Of a stretch of DNA of 43,469 bases, positions 24,181-32,500 are shown piece by piece. The translations under genes and the position numbers were made by a program. Under the pieces are notes generated by a model that searched no databases, had not been told where the DNA came from, and was given only the letters and a program-made list of their open reading frames with translations. The stretch is from Candidatus Gaiellasilicea maunaloa (GTDB lineage Bacteria; Actinomycetota; Thermoleophilia; Gaiellales; Gaiellaceae). Every line of letters begins with the position of its first letter. Position 1 is the first letter of the stretch. The stretch lies in contig JANDLU010000023.1 in the NCBI GenBank assembly GCA_024330215.1, forward strand, positions 1-43,469. Reading direction: 5' to 3'.

Positions 24181-24861
24181 GTGCCTGCGGCGACAAGGAG
24201 ACACATCCACCTGCTGAAGCTTCGGCTGCTCGATGACGACGCTGCGTTACGCGCAGCGCGCACCGAGCCGTGCCTGACCCGCACTCGCTTGCTCCAGCAC
24301 GCCGTCGTCGGCGGCGGAGCGGTGATTGCGGGCGGCGTCCTGCTCGGCGGCCTACCGCCGGTCGCGGTCGCGGCCCGCTCGCCGGAGCAGGATGTGCGGA
24401 TCCTCAACTTGACGCTGCTCCTGGAGGAGCTGGAGGCCGCGTTCTACGCGGATGCGGAGGATCGCGGCGCGCTCCGAGGCGAGCTGGCCGAGTTCGCGCG
24501 CATCGTCGGCGACCACGAGCGCGCGCACGTCGCCTTCCTGCGGAAGGCCCTCGGCGACCGTGCCGAGCCTCGGCCAACGTTCGACTTCGGCAACACAACG
24601 AGCGATCCCAATCGCTTCGCGGTCACGTCGGCGATGCTGGAGGACACCGGGATTGCCGCCTACAACGGGCAGGCGGTGAACCTGACGAAGCCGGTCCTGA
24701 AGGCCGCGGCGACGATCGTCTCGGTCGAGGCGCGGCACGCTGCGTGGATCCGCGACATCGTCGGGCAGCCGGCCGCGCCCGATGCGACCGACAAACCGGC
24801 GACCGAGCGGCAGGTGCGGGCGCGTGTGGCGCGCACCGGCTTCGTGAAGGGGTCCGGATGA
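24181..24861 (+). CDS. Ferritin-like domain protein, first of a pair
   Basis: A 226-residue protein of the Ferritin_2/DUF4439-like group. After a basic N-terminus with TRTRLLQHAVVGGGAVIAGGVLLGG (Tat-like or membrane-anchoring; the twin Arg is not adjacent), a four-helix ferritin-like domain follows. Candidate metal ligands are the Glu of LLLEELEAAFYADAE, the E and H of DHERAHVAFL, and E...H in SVEARHAAWIR. The family is exported; iron binding or redox activity is not shown. GTG 24181 has GGAAGGAAG with 5-nt spacing. Its stop overlaps the ATG of a paralogue by four bases. Confidence 0.75.
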   Translation: MPAATRRHIHLLKLRLLDDDAALRAARTEPCLTRTRLLQHAVVGGGAVIAGGVLLGGLPPVAVAARSPEQDVRILNLTLLLEELEAAFYADAEDRGALRGELAEFARIVGDHERAHVAFLRKALGDRAEPRPTFDFGNTTSDPNRFAVTSAMLEDTGIAAYNGQAVNLTKPVLKAAATIVSVEARHAAWIRDIVGQPAAPDATDKPATERQVRARVARTGFVKGSG

Positions 24862-25541
24862 TCCCGCAGCTCCCGGCCGGCGTCGACGTCACTCTCGATC
24901 AACTCGACCGCGACGGCGCGCTGCGCGAAGCCGGCTCGCGGCTCCCACGCGGCCGCTTCCTCGGCCTTGCTGCGGGCGCGGCCGTCGCGTTCGGCGGACT
25001 CGCATCGCCCGCACGAGGCGTGACGAAGGGCGATGTCGCAATCCTCAACTACGCCCTTTCACTCGAGTACCTCCAGTCGGCCTTCTATACGGAGACGGAA
25101 CGCGTTGCCGCCGTCAAAGGGCAGGCGGCGCGCGCGGCGCGAGTCGTCGGTGCGGTCGAGCGTGCACACGTCATCGCCTTCCGCAACCTGCTCGGCCGGA
25201 AGGCGATCAAGCGGCCCCTGTTCGACTTCCGGGGCACGACCGAGGATCAGCAGGCGTTCCTGAAGACTGCGGTTGCGTTCGAGGATCTCGCGGTCGCCGC
25301 CTACAAGGGACAGGCGCACTTGATCGAGTCGGACGCGGTGCTCGCGGCGGCGGTGTCGATCCACTCCGTCGAGGCCAGGCACGCGGCGTGGGTGCGTCAT
25401 CTCTTCGGCATCCGGCCCGCGGCGAACGCATTCGACGAAGGGAAGCCGAGAGCGGAGATCGAGCGGATCGTCCAATCGACGTCGTTTGTCGTCGCGCGAT
25501 CGCGGACGCGTGGAAGAGGAGGGCCGAGATTCACCGGCTGA
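24858..25541 (+). CDS. Ferritin-like domain protein, second of a pair
   Basis: A 227-residue paralogue of the preceding gene, with the same helix pattern: ILNYALSLEYLQSAFYTETE, VERAHVIAFRNLLG, FDFRGTTEDQQAFLKTAVAFEDLAVAAYKGQ and HSVEARHAAWVRHLFG. The N-terminal PRGRFLGLAAGAAVAFGG looks like an export signal. ATG 24858 overlaps the first gene's TGA (ATGA), so the pair is translationally coupled. A tandem duplication is the simplest origin. The C-terminal end is Arg/Gly-rich and overlaps the start of the L,D-transpeptidase frame. Confidence 0.75.
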   Translation: MIPQLPAGVDVTLDQLDRDGALREAGSRLPRGRFLGLAAGAAVAFGGLASPARGVTKGDVAILNYALSLEYLQSAFYTETERVAAVKGQAARAARVVGAVERAHVIAFRNLLGRKAIKRPLFDFRGTTEDQQAFLKTAVAFEDLAVAAYKGQAHLIESDAVLAAAVSIHSVEARHAAWVRHLFGIRPAANAFDEGKPRAEIERIVQSTSFVVARSRTRGRGGPRFTG

Positions 25542-26344
25542 TCCTGCCGGGCCTCGTCACCGCTGCCTTGGGCGCTGCCGTCATCATCGCCGTGCTCGTT
25601 CGTCAGGGGAACGACCAGGCAAGACCGGACGAGGAACGAGCGACCGTGGCCTCGCCCTCGGCCTCGCCTGCGCTCGCGGCCTCGCCCGCGCCTGCGCTTC
25701 GGATCGGCCAGCCGGTGCGGCTGCGCGCTGCGCGCTACCTTACCCACTGGGCTCCCGTCGTTCGGTCGGTCGCCGCTCGCTCGGCCCCGACCGTGACCGC
25801 GCCGACCGTTGCGCGTCTCACCACGCAGACGCCTGAACAGACGGCGAACCTCGTCCTCGCGCTCGGTCGCACGACAGACGCAAAGGGCCGCGTGTGGACG
25901 CGCGTCCGGCTCCCGGTGCTGCCGAACAACACGATCGGCTGGGTTCCGCGGGCTGCGCTCGGAGGTCTCTCGGCAGTCCGGACTCGGCTCGTCGTCGATC
26001 TGGAGCGCCTCACCGCGACGCTCTATCGAGGCGGCCGGCGAGTCTTTCGAGCACCCGTCGGTGTCGGTAGGTCGCAGTGGCCGACGCCGCGAGGAGAGTT
26101 CTACATCCGCAACCGCCTGTCGAGCTACCGGAGCCCGTTTTATGGCCCGATCGCCTTTGGAACGAGCGCACGCTCAGCAGTCCTCACCGACTGGCCCGCG
26201 GGTGGCTTCGTCGGGATCCACGGGACGAACCGCCCGGAGCTGCTGCCCGGCAGGGTCTCGCACGGGTGCATCCGGATGCGTAACCCCGACATCCTTCGGC
26301 TCGCGCGCCAGCTGCCGATCGGCACGCCGTTGACGATCCGCTGA
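25529..26344 (+). CDS. L,D-transpeptidase (YkuD domain), start uncertain
   Basis: Cross-links peptidoglycan by 3-3 bonds or attaches proteins to it. A membrane anchor (LILPGLVTAALGAAVIIAVLV) is followed by a Ser/Ala/Pro linker, an SH3-like region (PEQTANLVLALGRT...GWVPRAAL) and the YkuD domain ending in HGTNRP...VSHGCIRMRNPDILRLA, with the catalytic Cys and both His. The start is unresolved. The frame is open from GTG 25388, but that overlaps the ferritin-like gene by 154 bases. AAGAGGAGGG (25514-25523) stands 5 nt before ATT 25529 and 14 before CTG 25538, so a rare start codon is my best guess. The next gene overlaps by one base. Confidence 0.82.
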   Translation: MHRLILPGLVTAALGAAVIIAVLVRQGNDQARPDEERATVASPSASPALAASPAPALRIGQPVRLRAARYLTHWAPVVRSVAARSAPTVTAPTVARLTTQTPEQTANLVLALGRTTDAKGRVWTRVRLPVLPNNTIGWVPRAALGGLSAVRTRLVVDLERLTATLYRGGRRVFRAPVGVGRSQWPTPRGEFYIRNRLSSYRSPFYGPIAFGTSARSAVLTDWPAGGFVGIHGTNRPELLPGRVSHGCIRMRNPDILRLARQLPIGTPLTIR

Positions 26345-27207
26345 TGCGCTCCGCCGTCGCAACTGCGGTCGTGGCACTCCTCGCTACGGCGACCCTGGTC
26401 GGTCCCGCTGCCGGAGAGCCGGCGCCAGCGCCGGGCGAGCTCTGGTCGAACTTTCCGTTGGAGCAACCCGCCGACAGCAGACCGCCGCGGACGTCGCGGC
26501 CGGTGGAGCCCGCCGACAGCGGGCCGCCGCCGACGTCGCAGCCGGTCTCGCCGCCACGTCCGGTTTCGACCGTACCGGTCGACGCGAGTGAAGAGTCGTC
26601 GACCACCGGGGTGCTACTGGGGCTCGGGGCGGCGGCTGCGGTTGCCGCCGCGGCTGGGGGCGCGCTCGTGTACGGCAGGCGTCGTCGAACCCCGTCCGCG
26701 ACCAGCGAGCAGGACGGGAGTGAACCCGTGGCGATCAAGGTCGCTCGGCCGATCGGGCGGGCGACGCCGCGTGTCGCCACCGGCGGCGGCCGATCCGTGG
26801 CGGTCGCCGAGCCTTCCGCGCGGGTTGCAGCACCGAGAGCCGAGCCAGCGACGCGGGTCGCAGCGCCGAGAGCCGAGCCTTCCCTGTTCGAGGTCCTCTC
26901 GCCTCGTCTGCGGCTCGAGGAAGACGTCGAGGAAGCCGCCGCGCGGGTAGGAGCATCCGCACCGCTGGCCGGCGAGATTCAATGGTGGCGCGGCTATCTC
27001 AAATCCCATTTCTTCGTCGAGGTCGACCCCCCGCTCGACCAGCCGATCGAATCGCAGGCTTTCCGGGCTAGCGGGGATGATGCGCCCGAGCAGAACGACG
27101 TAGCCGTCGAGGCGCACAAGGGGCTCGTCGAGTGGCTCGTCGCCGCGGGGTGGGAACGAGACGGCCGTGGCGAGCACTGGTTCTCCGATCGGTTCCGGAA
27201 GGACTAG
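26344..27207 (+). CDS. Single-pass membrane protein with Pro-rich ectodomain
   Basis: A 287-residue protein with no named domain. A signal peptide (~1-24) is followed by a Pro/Ser-rich segment with two copies of PADSxPPxTSxPV, a membrane helix (GVLLGLGAAAAVAAAAGGALVYG, ~residues 85-107) and an Arg-rich stop-transfer. The cytoplasmic part has two copies of RVAAPRAEP and then a conserved-looking C-terminal block (EIQWWRGYLKSHFFVEVDPPLD...AVEAHKGLVEWLVAAGWERDGRGEHWFSDRF). ATG 26344 shares a base with the L,D-transpeptidase stop, so it probably belongs to the same cell-envelope operon. Function unknown. Confidence 0.65.
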   Translation: MRSAVATAVVALLATATLVGPAAGEPAPAPGELWSNFPLEQPADSRPPRTSRPVEPADSGPPPTSQPVSPPRPVSTVPVDASEESSTTGVLLGLGAAAAVAAAAGGALVYGRRRRTPSATSEQDGSEPVAIKVARPIGRATPRVATGGGRSVAVAEPSARVAAPRAEPATRVAAPRAEPSLFEVLSPRLRLEEDVEEAAARVGASAPLAGEIQWWRGYLKSHFFVEVDPPLDQPIESQAFRASGDDAPEQNDVAVEAHKGLVEWLVAAGWERDGRGEHWFSDRFRKD

Positions 27208-27220
27208 GAAGCTCTGAGCG

Positions 27221-27676
27221 CTACCGCCTGAACTGGAGCTCGTGCCAGGAAGGCACGGGCGCAAGCTCGAGCAGGGCGCGGCCACCGCGCGGCTCCGCGT
27301 AGCCGAAGTCGCCGGTGTCCTCGTCCCAGGTAACCTCGAGCAACCCCTCCTTGACGCGGTGATCGAGCCAGGCGCCGCGGAAGACGAGCTTGCGTAGCCA
27401 GTAGACGAGCGACTCGCCCTGGAGCAGGCCGACGCGCTCCCAGTGGCGGACGAGGTAGCGGCCGAGCTGGCTGCGCGCGTCGGCGATCCGACCGTCGGCC
27501 GAGAGCTCGACGAGATCGGCCGTCTCGTCCTCGTCGAGGTCGTTCCCCTCGATCAGCCCGAGCTTCACCGCGGCGGCGGTGACGCGCTCCTCGAAGTCGT
27601 CCACGTTGAAGCCGAACCGGTAGCCGAGGAACTCCACCACGTAGTCCTCTCCGGAGCCGTAGTTCGCCTCGGTCAT
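27221..27676 (-). CDS. Conserved hypothetical protein
   Basis: A 151-residue acidic soluble protein: MTEANYGSGEDYVVEFLGYRFGFNVDDFEERVTAAAVKLGL, an acidic centre with DLDEDETADLVELSADG, and a C-terminal TWDEDTGDFGYAEPRGG. I do not recognise a domain. ATG 27676 is supported by TACCCT 8 nt upstream on the minus strand, part of a symmetric hexamer pair shared with the divergent gene at 27702. It converges on the gene ending at 27207 with 13 bases between the stops. Longer in-frame extension upstream would run through the divergent gene and is rejected. Confidence 0.65.
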   Translation of the reverse strand: MTEANYGSGEDYVVEFLGYRFGFNVDDFEERVTAAAVKLGLIEGNDLDEDETADLVELSADGRIADARSQLGRYLVRHWERVGLLQGESLVYWLRKLVFRGAWLDHRVKEGLLEVTWDEDTGDFGYAEPRGGRALLELAPVPSWHELQFRR

Positions 27677-27684
27677 TGGCCGGA

Positions 27685-27694
27685 AGGGTACCCT
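27685..27694. promoter_or_regulatory. Symmetric -10 (AGGGTACCCT) serving two divergent genes
   Basis: The palindrome holds TACCCT on each strand. On plus it ends 7 nt before GTG 27702; on minus it ends 8 nt before ATG 27676. Both genes would be leaderless from one opened region. Confidence 0.5.
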
Positions 27695-27701
27695 CACGCC
27701 C

Positions 27702-27905
27702 GTGGAAAGGCGTCTCGTGCTCCCGATGATCGGCGTCGTCCTCGCGGTCTGGCTGCTCGGGACCTGGGTGACGAAGTACTCCCTCGAGGAGATGGCGGTC
27801 TTCACCCCGATCGCGGTCGCCGCGCTCGGCGCCCTGATCGGGATCGTCCTCCTCTGGGTGAAGATCGTCCGCGATTCGCTGCGCGGTCGCCGCACCGACC
27901 CCTAA
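27702..27905 (+). CDS. Small two-helix membrane protein
   Basis: A 67-residue protein with two hydrophobic helices (LVLPMIGVVLAVWLLGTWV, and VFTPIAVAALGALIGIVLLWV) and a basic C-terminal tail (RDSLRGRRTDP). No family recognised. GTG 27702 follows TACCCT by 7 nt. It is divergent from the hypothetical gene at 27221 and lies 65 bases upstream of recJ. Confidence 0.6.
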   Translation: MERRLVLPMIGVVLAVWLLGTWVTKYSLEEMAVFTPIAVAALGALIGIVLLWVKIVRDSLRGRRTDP

Positions 27906-27970
27906 GGCCCCTCAAGCCCCGACTCCGCGGCTGCAGCACCGTCCGACGCCGCCCGTACCGTCGAGTGGCG

Positions 27971-29851
27971 ATGCACGACGGCTCCTGGACGATCGACAAG
28001 TGCTCCTTCGCCGACGTGAAGACGCTCGCGTCTGGGCTCGAGATCAGCGAGACGACGGCCTCGATCCTCGTCCGCCGCGGCCATGCGAATGTTGAGGAGG
28101 CGCGCGCGTTCCTCGACGGCGAGCAGGCTCCGCACGATCCGTTCCTGCTCGGCGACATGACAGAGGCCGTGGCCCGAATCCGTGCCGCGATCGCCGCCGG
28201 CGAGCGGATCTGCGTCCACGGCGACTACGACGTCGACGGCATCTGCGCGACGGCGCTTGCGGTCCTGACCCTGCGCGAGCTCGGCGCCGACGTCGAGTGG
28301 CACCTGCCGAGCCGGTTCGAGGAGGGCTACGGCGTCTCCGGGGAGACGATCTCCCGGCTGGCCGACGAGGGTTGCGGGCTGCTGCTCACGGTCGACTGCG
28401 GGATCACCGCCGTCGCCGAGGTCGCCGCGGCCAAGGTGCGCGGGCTCGACGTGATCGTGACCGACCACCACCGGCCGGCCGAGACGTTGCCCGACTGTCC
28501 GATCGTCGCGACCCGGCCATCCGACTACCCCTACCCGGAGCTGTGCGGTACCGGGGTCGTCCACAAGCTGGCGCAGGCCCTGCTCGGCGTCGACCACGCG
28601 GCGGTCAAGCGGCACGCCGACCTCGTCGCGCTCGCGACGATCGCCGACGTCGTGCCGCTCCTCGACGAGAACCGCTCGCTCGCGATCGCCGGCCTGCGCG
28701 CGCTTGCCCGCACCCAGAAGCCCGGATTGCGCGCGCTGATGCGCTCCGCGCACGTCGACCCAGCCGCTGTCGACTCGAGCTCTGTCGGCTTCAGGCTGGC
28801 GCCGCGGATCAACGCGGCCGGCCGGCTCGGGCGTCCCCACGCCGCGCTCGACCTCCTGCTCACCGAGGACGGCGACGAGGCGAGGCGCCTGGCCGGGGAG
28901 CTCGAGACGCTGAACCGCGACCGCCAGGCCGTGGAGGACAGGATCCTGCGAGCCGCGATCGCCGAGGTGGAGAGCTGGCCGGAGCCGAAGCGCCGCCGCC
29001 GCGGCTACGTTCTCTGGGGCGAGGACTGGCACGAGGGCGTGATCGGAATCGTCGCCTCGCGGCTCGTCGAGCGCTTCAACCGGCCGGTCGTGATGATCGC
29101 CGGAGCGAAAGCCGAGTGGAAAGGGTCGGGGCGGTCGGTGTCCGCGTTCGACCTCCACGGCGCCCTGGCCGCATGCGCGGCGCGCCTCGAGCGGTTCGGC
29201 GGCCACCGCGCCGCCGCCGGGCTCTCCATCCTTCCGGAGAGCCTCGAGTCGTTCGCAGCAGACTTCGCCGCCCACACGGACGCCCACCTCGGCGCCGACG
29301 AGCTCGTGCCGGCGACGAAGATCGACGCGATCGTGCCCGGGTCCTCGCTCACGCTCGGGCTCGCCCAGGAGCTCGCGCGGCTCGCTCCCTTCGGGCTCGG
29401 CAACCCCGACGTAACGTTGCTCGTGCCGAGTTGCGAGCCGGTGAACCCGGGGCTCGTGGGGGAGGGCAAGCACCTTCGCTTTCGCGTTCGCCACCAAGGC
29501 CGCGATGCCGGCTCCGCGATCGCGTTCGGCCACGGCTCCCAGCTCGACCGACTGCTCAGACCCGTCCGGTACGACCTTGCCTGCCGCCTGAAGGAGAACC
29601 GCTGGAACGGCACCGTGGCGCCGCAGCTCCTGATCCGCCGTCTCTTCGACGCTCCCGCCGGGTATGAAGACCTCCGTGAGCACCTCGGCCGGCTCTGGAA
29701 GCAGGGCGAGACCGCGTGGACTGGCGAGGCGCGCGCCGTCTTCGCCGAGCTCGAGCTCGAGGAGGGGGCGAGGCGCCAGCTCTACGAGTCGGAGTCGTTC
29801 AGGGCGCTGCTGGCCGGGACCGCGCTCGAAGCCCTACCGCGCGCCGCCTAG
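27971..29851 (+). CDS. recJ: Single-stranded-DNA-specific exonuclease RecJ
   Basis: A 5'-3' ssDNA exonuclease of the DHH family acting in recombination and mismatch/base-excision repair. The 626-residue protein has the motifs VHGDYDVDG (His83, Asp85, Asp87, Asp89) and VTDHHRP (Asp165-His166-His167), RINAAGRLG, and the DHHA1 motif FGGHRAAAG. The C-terminal OB-like part contains HLRFRVRHQG. ATG 27971 is preceded at 9 nt by TACCGT; an in-frame GTG two codons upstream is less likely. The following 197 bases to rel hold no feature I can support apart from the rel promoter. Confidence 0.93.
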   Translation: MHDGSWTIDKCSFADVKTLASGLEISETTASILVRRGHANVEEARAFLDGEQAPHDPFLLGDMTEAVARIRAAIAAGERICVHGDYDVDGICATALAVLTLRELGADVEWHLPSRFEEGYGVSGETISRLADEGCGLLLTVDCGITAVAEVAAAKVRGLDVIVTDHHRPAETLPDCPIVATRPSDYPYPELCGTGVVHKLAQALLGVDHAAVKRHADLVALATIADVVPLLDENRSLAIAGLRALARTQKPGLRALMRSAHVDPAAVDSSSVGFRLAPRINAAGRLGRPHAALDLLLTEDGDEARRLAGELETLNRDRQAVEDRILRAAIAEVESWPEPKRRRRGYVLWGEDWHEGVIGIVASRLVERFNRPVVMIAGAKAEWKGSGRSVSAFDLHGALAACAARLERFGGHRAAAGLSILPESLESFAADFAAHTDAHLGADELVPATKIDAIVPGSSLTLGLAQELARLAPFGLGNPDVTLLVPSCEPVNPGLVGEGKHLRFRVRHQGRDAGSAIAFGHGSQLDRLLRPVRYDLACRLKENRWNGTVAPQLLIRRLFDAPAGYEDLREHLGRLWKQGETAWTGEARAVFAELELEEGARRQLYESESFRALLAGTALEALPRAA

Positions 29852-30036
29852 CGAGGCGCGCAGCGTCCGCCGTGGCAGGAGCCGCCGCCGCTCGCGGGCG
29901 ACATCGTCGAGCTCGACGAGTAGCCGAGCTAGTTGCGTTGCCTTCCTGATCTGTCTGCGGCGGCGGAGCACGGGCGTCACCATTCCGCATCGCAACGCGT
30001 ACTCCTCCGGGGGAGTTCGATCGGAAAGGTGCTGAG

Positions 30037-30042
30037 TACACT
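30037..30042 (+). promoter_or_regulatory. -10 hexamer TACACT of rel
   Basis: TACACT ends 6 nt before ATG 30049, the same hexamer as for pdxS and pdxT; probable leaderless start. Confidence 0.5.
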
Positions 30043-30048
30043 GAATGC

Positions 30049-32250
30049 ATGGCCGTGCTCGACGTCGAACGGCATCACCAGGACCTCGTCGACGAGCTGA
30101 TCGCGGCTGCCGAGGCGTACAACCCCGGCGTCGACAAGGAGCTGCTCGCTCGCGCCTTCCACTTCGCCGCCGCCGCCCACGAGGGCCAGGTCCGCCGCTC
30201 GGGGGAGCCGTTCGTCCATCACCCGTGGGGCGCCGCCAAGATCTGCGCGGAGTTGCACCTGGACGAGCAATCGGTCGCCGCTGCGCTCCTCCACGACGTC
30301 GTCGAGGACACCGAGGTCGAGCTCGACGATCTCCGCGCCGAGTTCGGGGACGAGATCGCAGTTCTCGTCGAGGGCGTCACCAAGCTGACGCGGACGAGCT
30401 TTCAGAGCCGCGAGCAGGCGGAGGCCGAGAACTACCGCAAGATGATCGTCGCGATGGCGCAGGACGTCCGCGTGATCCTGATCAAGCTCGCCGACCGGCT
30501 TCACAACATGCGTACGATCGAGTACCAGGGCAAGCAGACCCAGGTGCGCAAGGCGAAGGAGACGCTCGAGGTCTACGCGCCGCTCGCCCATCGCCTCGGG
30601 ATCCACGCGCTCAAATGGGAGCTGGAGGATCGCTCGTTCGAGGTCCTGCACCCGCGCAAGTACGCCGAGATCCGGGAGATGGTCGCCGACCGGCGCGACG
30701 ATCGCGAGTCGCAGGTCGCGCTCGCCGGGCAGGTGTTGAAGGCCGAGCTCGACAAGGTCGACATCCCGGCCGACATCTCGGGCCGCGCGAAGCACTTCTA
30801 CTCGATCTACGACAAGATGGCCAAGAAGGGCCGCGAGTTCAACGAGATCTACGACCTGACGGCGATGCGGGTGACCGTCGAGCGCTCGGGGGACGAGGGG
30901 ACGCGCGACTGCTACGGCGCCCTCGGGCTGATCCACGCGCTCTGGAAGCCGATGCCCGGGCGCTTCAAGGACTTCATCGCGATGCCGAAGTTCAACCGCT
31001 ACCGCTCCCTGCACACGACCGTGATCGGGCCCGAGGGGACGCCGCTCGAGATCCAGGTGCGCACGCGCGAGATGCACGAGGAGGCCGAGTACGGGATCGC
31101 TGCCCACTGGCTCTACAAGCGCGGCAAGGGCAAGGCCGACGACGAGTGGCTCGCCTGGGTGCGCTCGCTCCTCGACTGGCAGCAGGACGAGGCCGATCCG
31201 CGCGAGTTCATGAAGACGTTTCGCACCGACCTCTTCGACGACGAGGTCTACGTGTTCACGCCGAAGGGCGAGGTGAAGACCCTTCCGACCGGCGCGACGC
31301 CGATCGACTTCGCGTACGCCGTCCACACCGACGTCGGCCACAAGACGGTCGGTGCCAAGATCAACGGCCGAATCGTGCCGCTCCACTACAGGCTGAAGAA
31401 CGGCGACTTCGTCGAGATCCTCACCTCGAAGTCCGGCCGGGGGCCGTCGCGCGACTGGATGTCGCTCGCGGCCTCCTCGCGCGCCCGGAACAAGATTCGC
31501 CAGTTCTTCCAGCGCGAGACGAGGGGCGAGACCGAGCAGAAGGGCCGCGAGATCCTCGACCAGGCGCTGAAGGCGCAGAGCTTGCCCTATCGCAAGCTCC
31601 AGGGGTCGGCGGTCCTCGCCCAGGTGATCCGCGAGACCGGCTTCAAGAAGGCCGACGACTTCTACGTCGCGCTCGGCGCCGGGAAGCTCCAGTCCGGCCA
31701 GATCGTGAACAAGGTGCTGCAGCGCCTGAAGACCGACACGGTCGCCGAGGAGCCGGCCGTCCCGCTGAAGGCGCCGCGTGCCCGCTCGACGGTCGCCGGC
31801 GACACGCTCGGGATCAAGGTAACGGGCGTCGAGGACGTACTCGTGCGGATGGCCAAGTGCTGCACGCCCGTGCCCGGCGATCCGATCCTCGGCTACATCT
31901 CGCTGGGGCGCGGGATCACGATCCACCGCGAGGATTGCCCGAACGTGCGCGCACTGATGCGGAACCCGGAGCGCTTCACGCCCGTCGAGTGGGACGGCGG
32001 CACCACGACGAGCTTCCGCGTCGCGATCGCCGTCGACTCGTTCGATCGACCGCGGCTGCTCGAGGACGTCGCGCGGACGTTCGCCGAGCACGGAGCGAAC
32101 ATCGTCTCCTACGGCGGTGTCGTCGAGGACGGGATGGCGCGCAACTGGTACACGGTCGAGGTGGGCGAGGTGAAGGAGCTGCGGACGCTCTTGACCGCGC
32201 TGCGCAACCTCGACGCGGTGTTCGACGCGTATCGGGTCACGCCGACCTGA
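30049..32250 (+). CDS. rel: Bifunctional (p)ppGpp synthetase/hydrolase Rel
   Basis: Makes and degrades the stringent-response alarmone (p)ppGpp. The 733-residue protein has the HD hydrolase domain with LLHDVVEDT (His82, Asp83), the synthetase domain with RFKDFIAMPKFNRYRSLHTT from residue 305 and EIQVRTREMHEEAEYG, a TGS domain (VFTPKGEVKTLPTGATPIDFAYAVH), the helical and zinc-finger-like region (MAKCCTPVPGDPI...GRGITIHREDCPN) and a C-terminal ACT domain. HD residues and synthetase motifs are intact, so both activities are expected. The order recJ-rel is sensible; the truncated GNAT gene follows after 13 bases. Confidence 0.95.
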   Translation: MAVLDVERHHQDLVDELIAAAEAYNPGVDKELLARAFHFAAAAHEGQVRRSGEPFVHHPWGAAKICAELHLDEQSVAAALLHDVVEDTEVELDDLRAEFGDEIAVLVEGVTKLTRTSFQSREQAEAENYRKMIVAMAQDVRVILIKLADRLHNMRTIEYQGKQTQVRKAKETLEVYAPLAHRLGIHALKWELEDRSFEVLHPRKYAEIREMVADRRDDRESQVALAGQVLKAELDKVDIPADISGRAKHFYSIYDKMAKKGREFNEIYDLTAMRVTVERSGDEGTRDCYGALGLIHALWKPMPGRFKDFIAMPKFNRYRSLHTTVIGPEGTPLEIQVRTREMHEEAEYGIAAHWLYKRGKGKADDEWLAWVRSLLDWQQDEADPREFMKTFRTDLFDDEVYVFTPKGEVKTLPTGATPIDFAYAVHTDVGHKTVGAKINGRIVPLHYRLKNGDFVEILTSKSGRGPSRDWMSLAASSRARNKIRQFFQRETRGETEQKGREILDQALKAQSLPYRKLQGSAVLAQVIRETGFKKADDFYVALGAGKLQSGQIVNKVLQRLKTDTVAEEPAVPLKAPRARSTVAGDTLGIKVTGVEDVLVRMAKCCTPVPGDPILGYISLGRGITIHREDCPNVRALMRNPERFTPVEWDGGTTTSFRVAIAVDSFDRPRLLEDVARTFAEHGANIVSYGGVVEDGMARNWYTVEVGEVKELRTLLTALRNLDAVFDAYRVTPT

Positions 32251-32263
32251 GGATTCAGAGGGC

Positions 32264-32500
32264 TTGAGGCTTCGGGGATCGCGGCTGACGCTGACGGCGC
32301 TCGACGCCGACGAGCTGGAGTCGATTAGGTGGGATCCGGAGGACGAGGACGCGCGGGAGCTCTTCGTCAGGCGGCTGCGGGCCGATCCCGGCGCCCGCGG
32401 CTTCTGGGTCTGGACGGCCACGCTCGATGATGGAACGGCGATCGGGAACGGCGGCTTCGGGGGCCGGCCGGTCGAGAATCGTAGGCTGACGGTCGGCTAG
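32264..32500 (+). pseudogene. Truncated GNAT acetyltransferase
   Basis: A 78-residue frame from TTG 32264 with the N-terminal part of a GNAT (RimJ-like) acetyltransferase: RLRGSRLTLTALDADELESI, GFWVWTATLDDGTAIGNGGFGG, RRLTVG. It stops exactly where the acetyl-CoA loop (R/Q-x-x-G-x-G/A) should begin, so it cannot be active alone. Its stop overlaps the 3' end of the minus-strand gene at 32497. The missing C-terminal half is not found nearby. Confidence 0.6.

Noticed and set aside
29977-32421. 814-residue minus-strand open frame
   Set aside because: Antisense to rel, whose frame is unmistakable; the composition is a mirror artefact.
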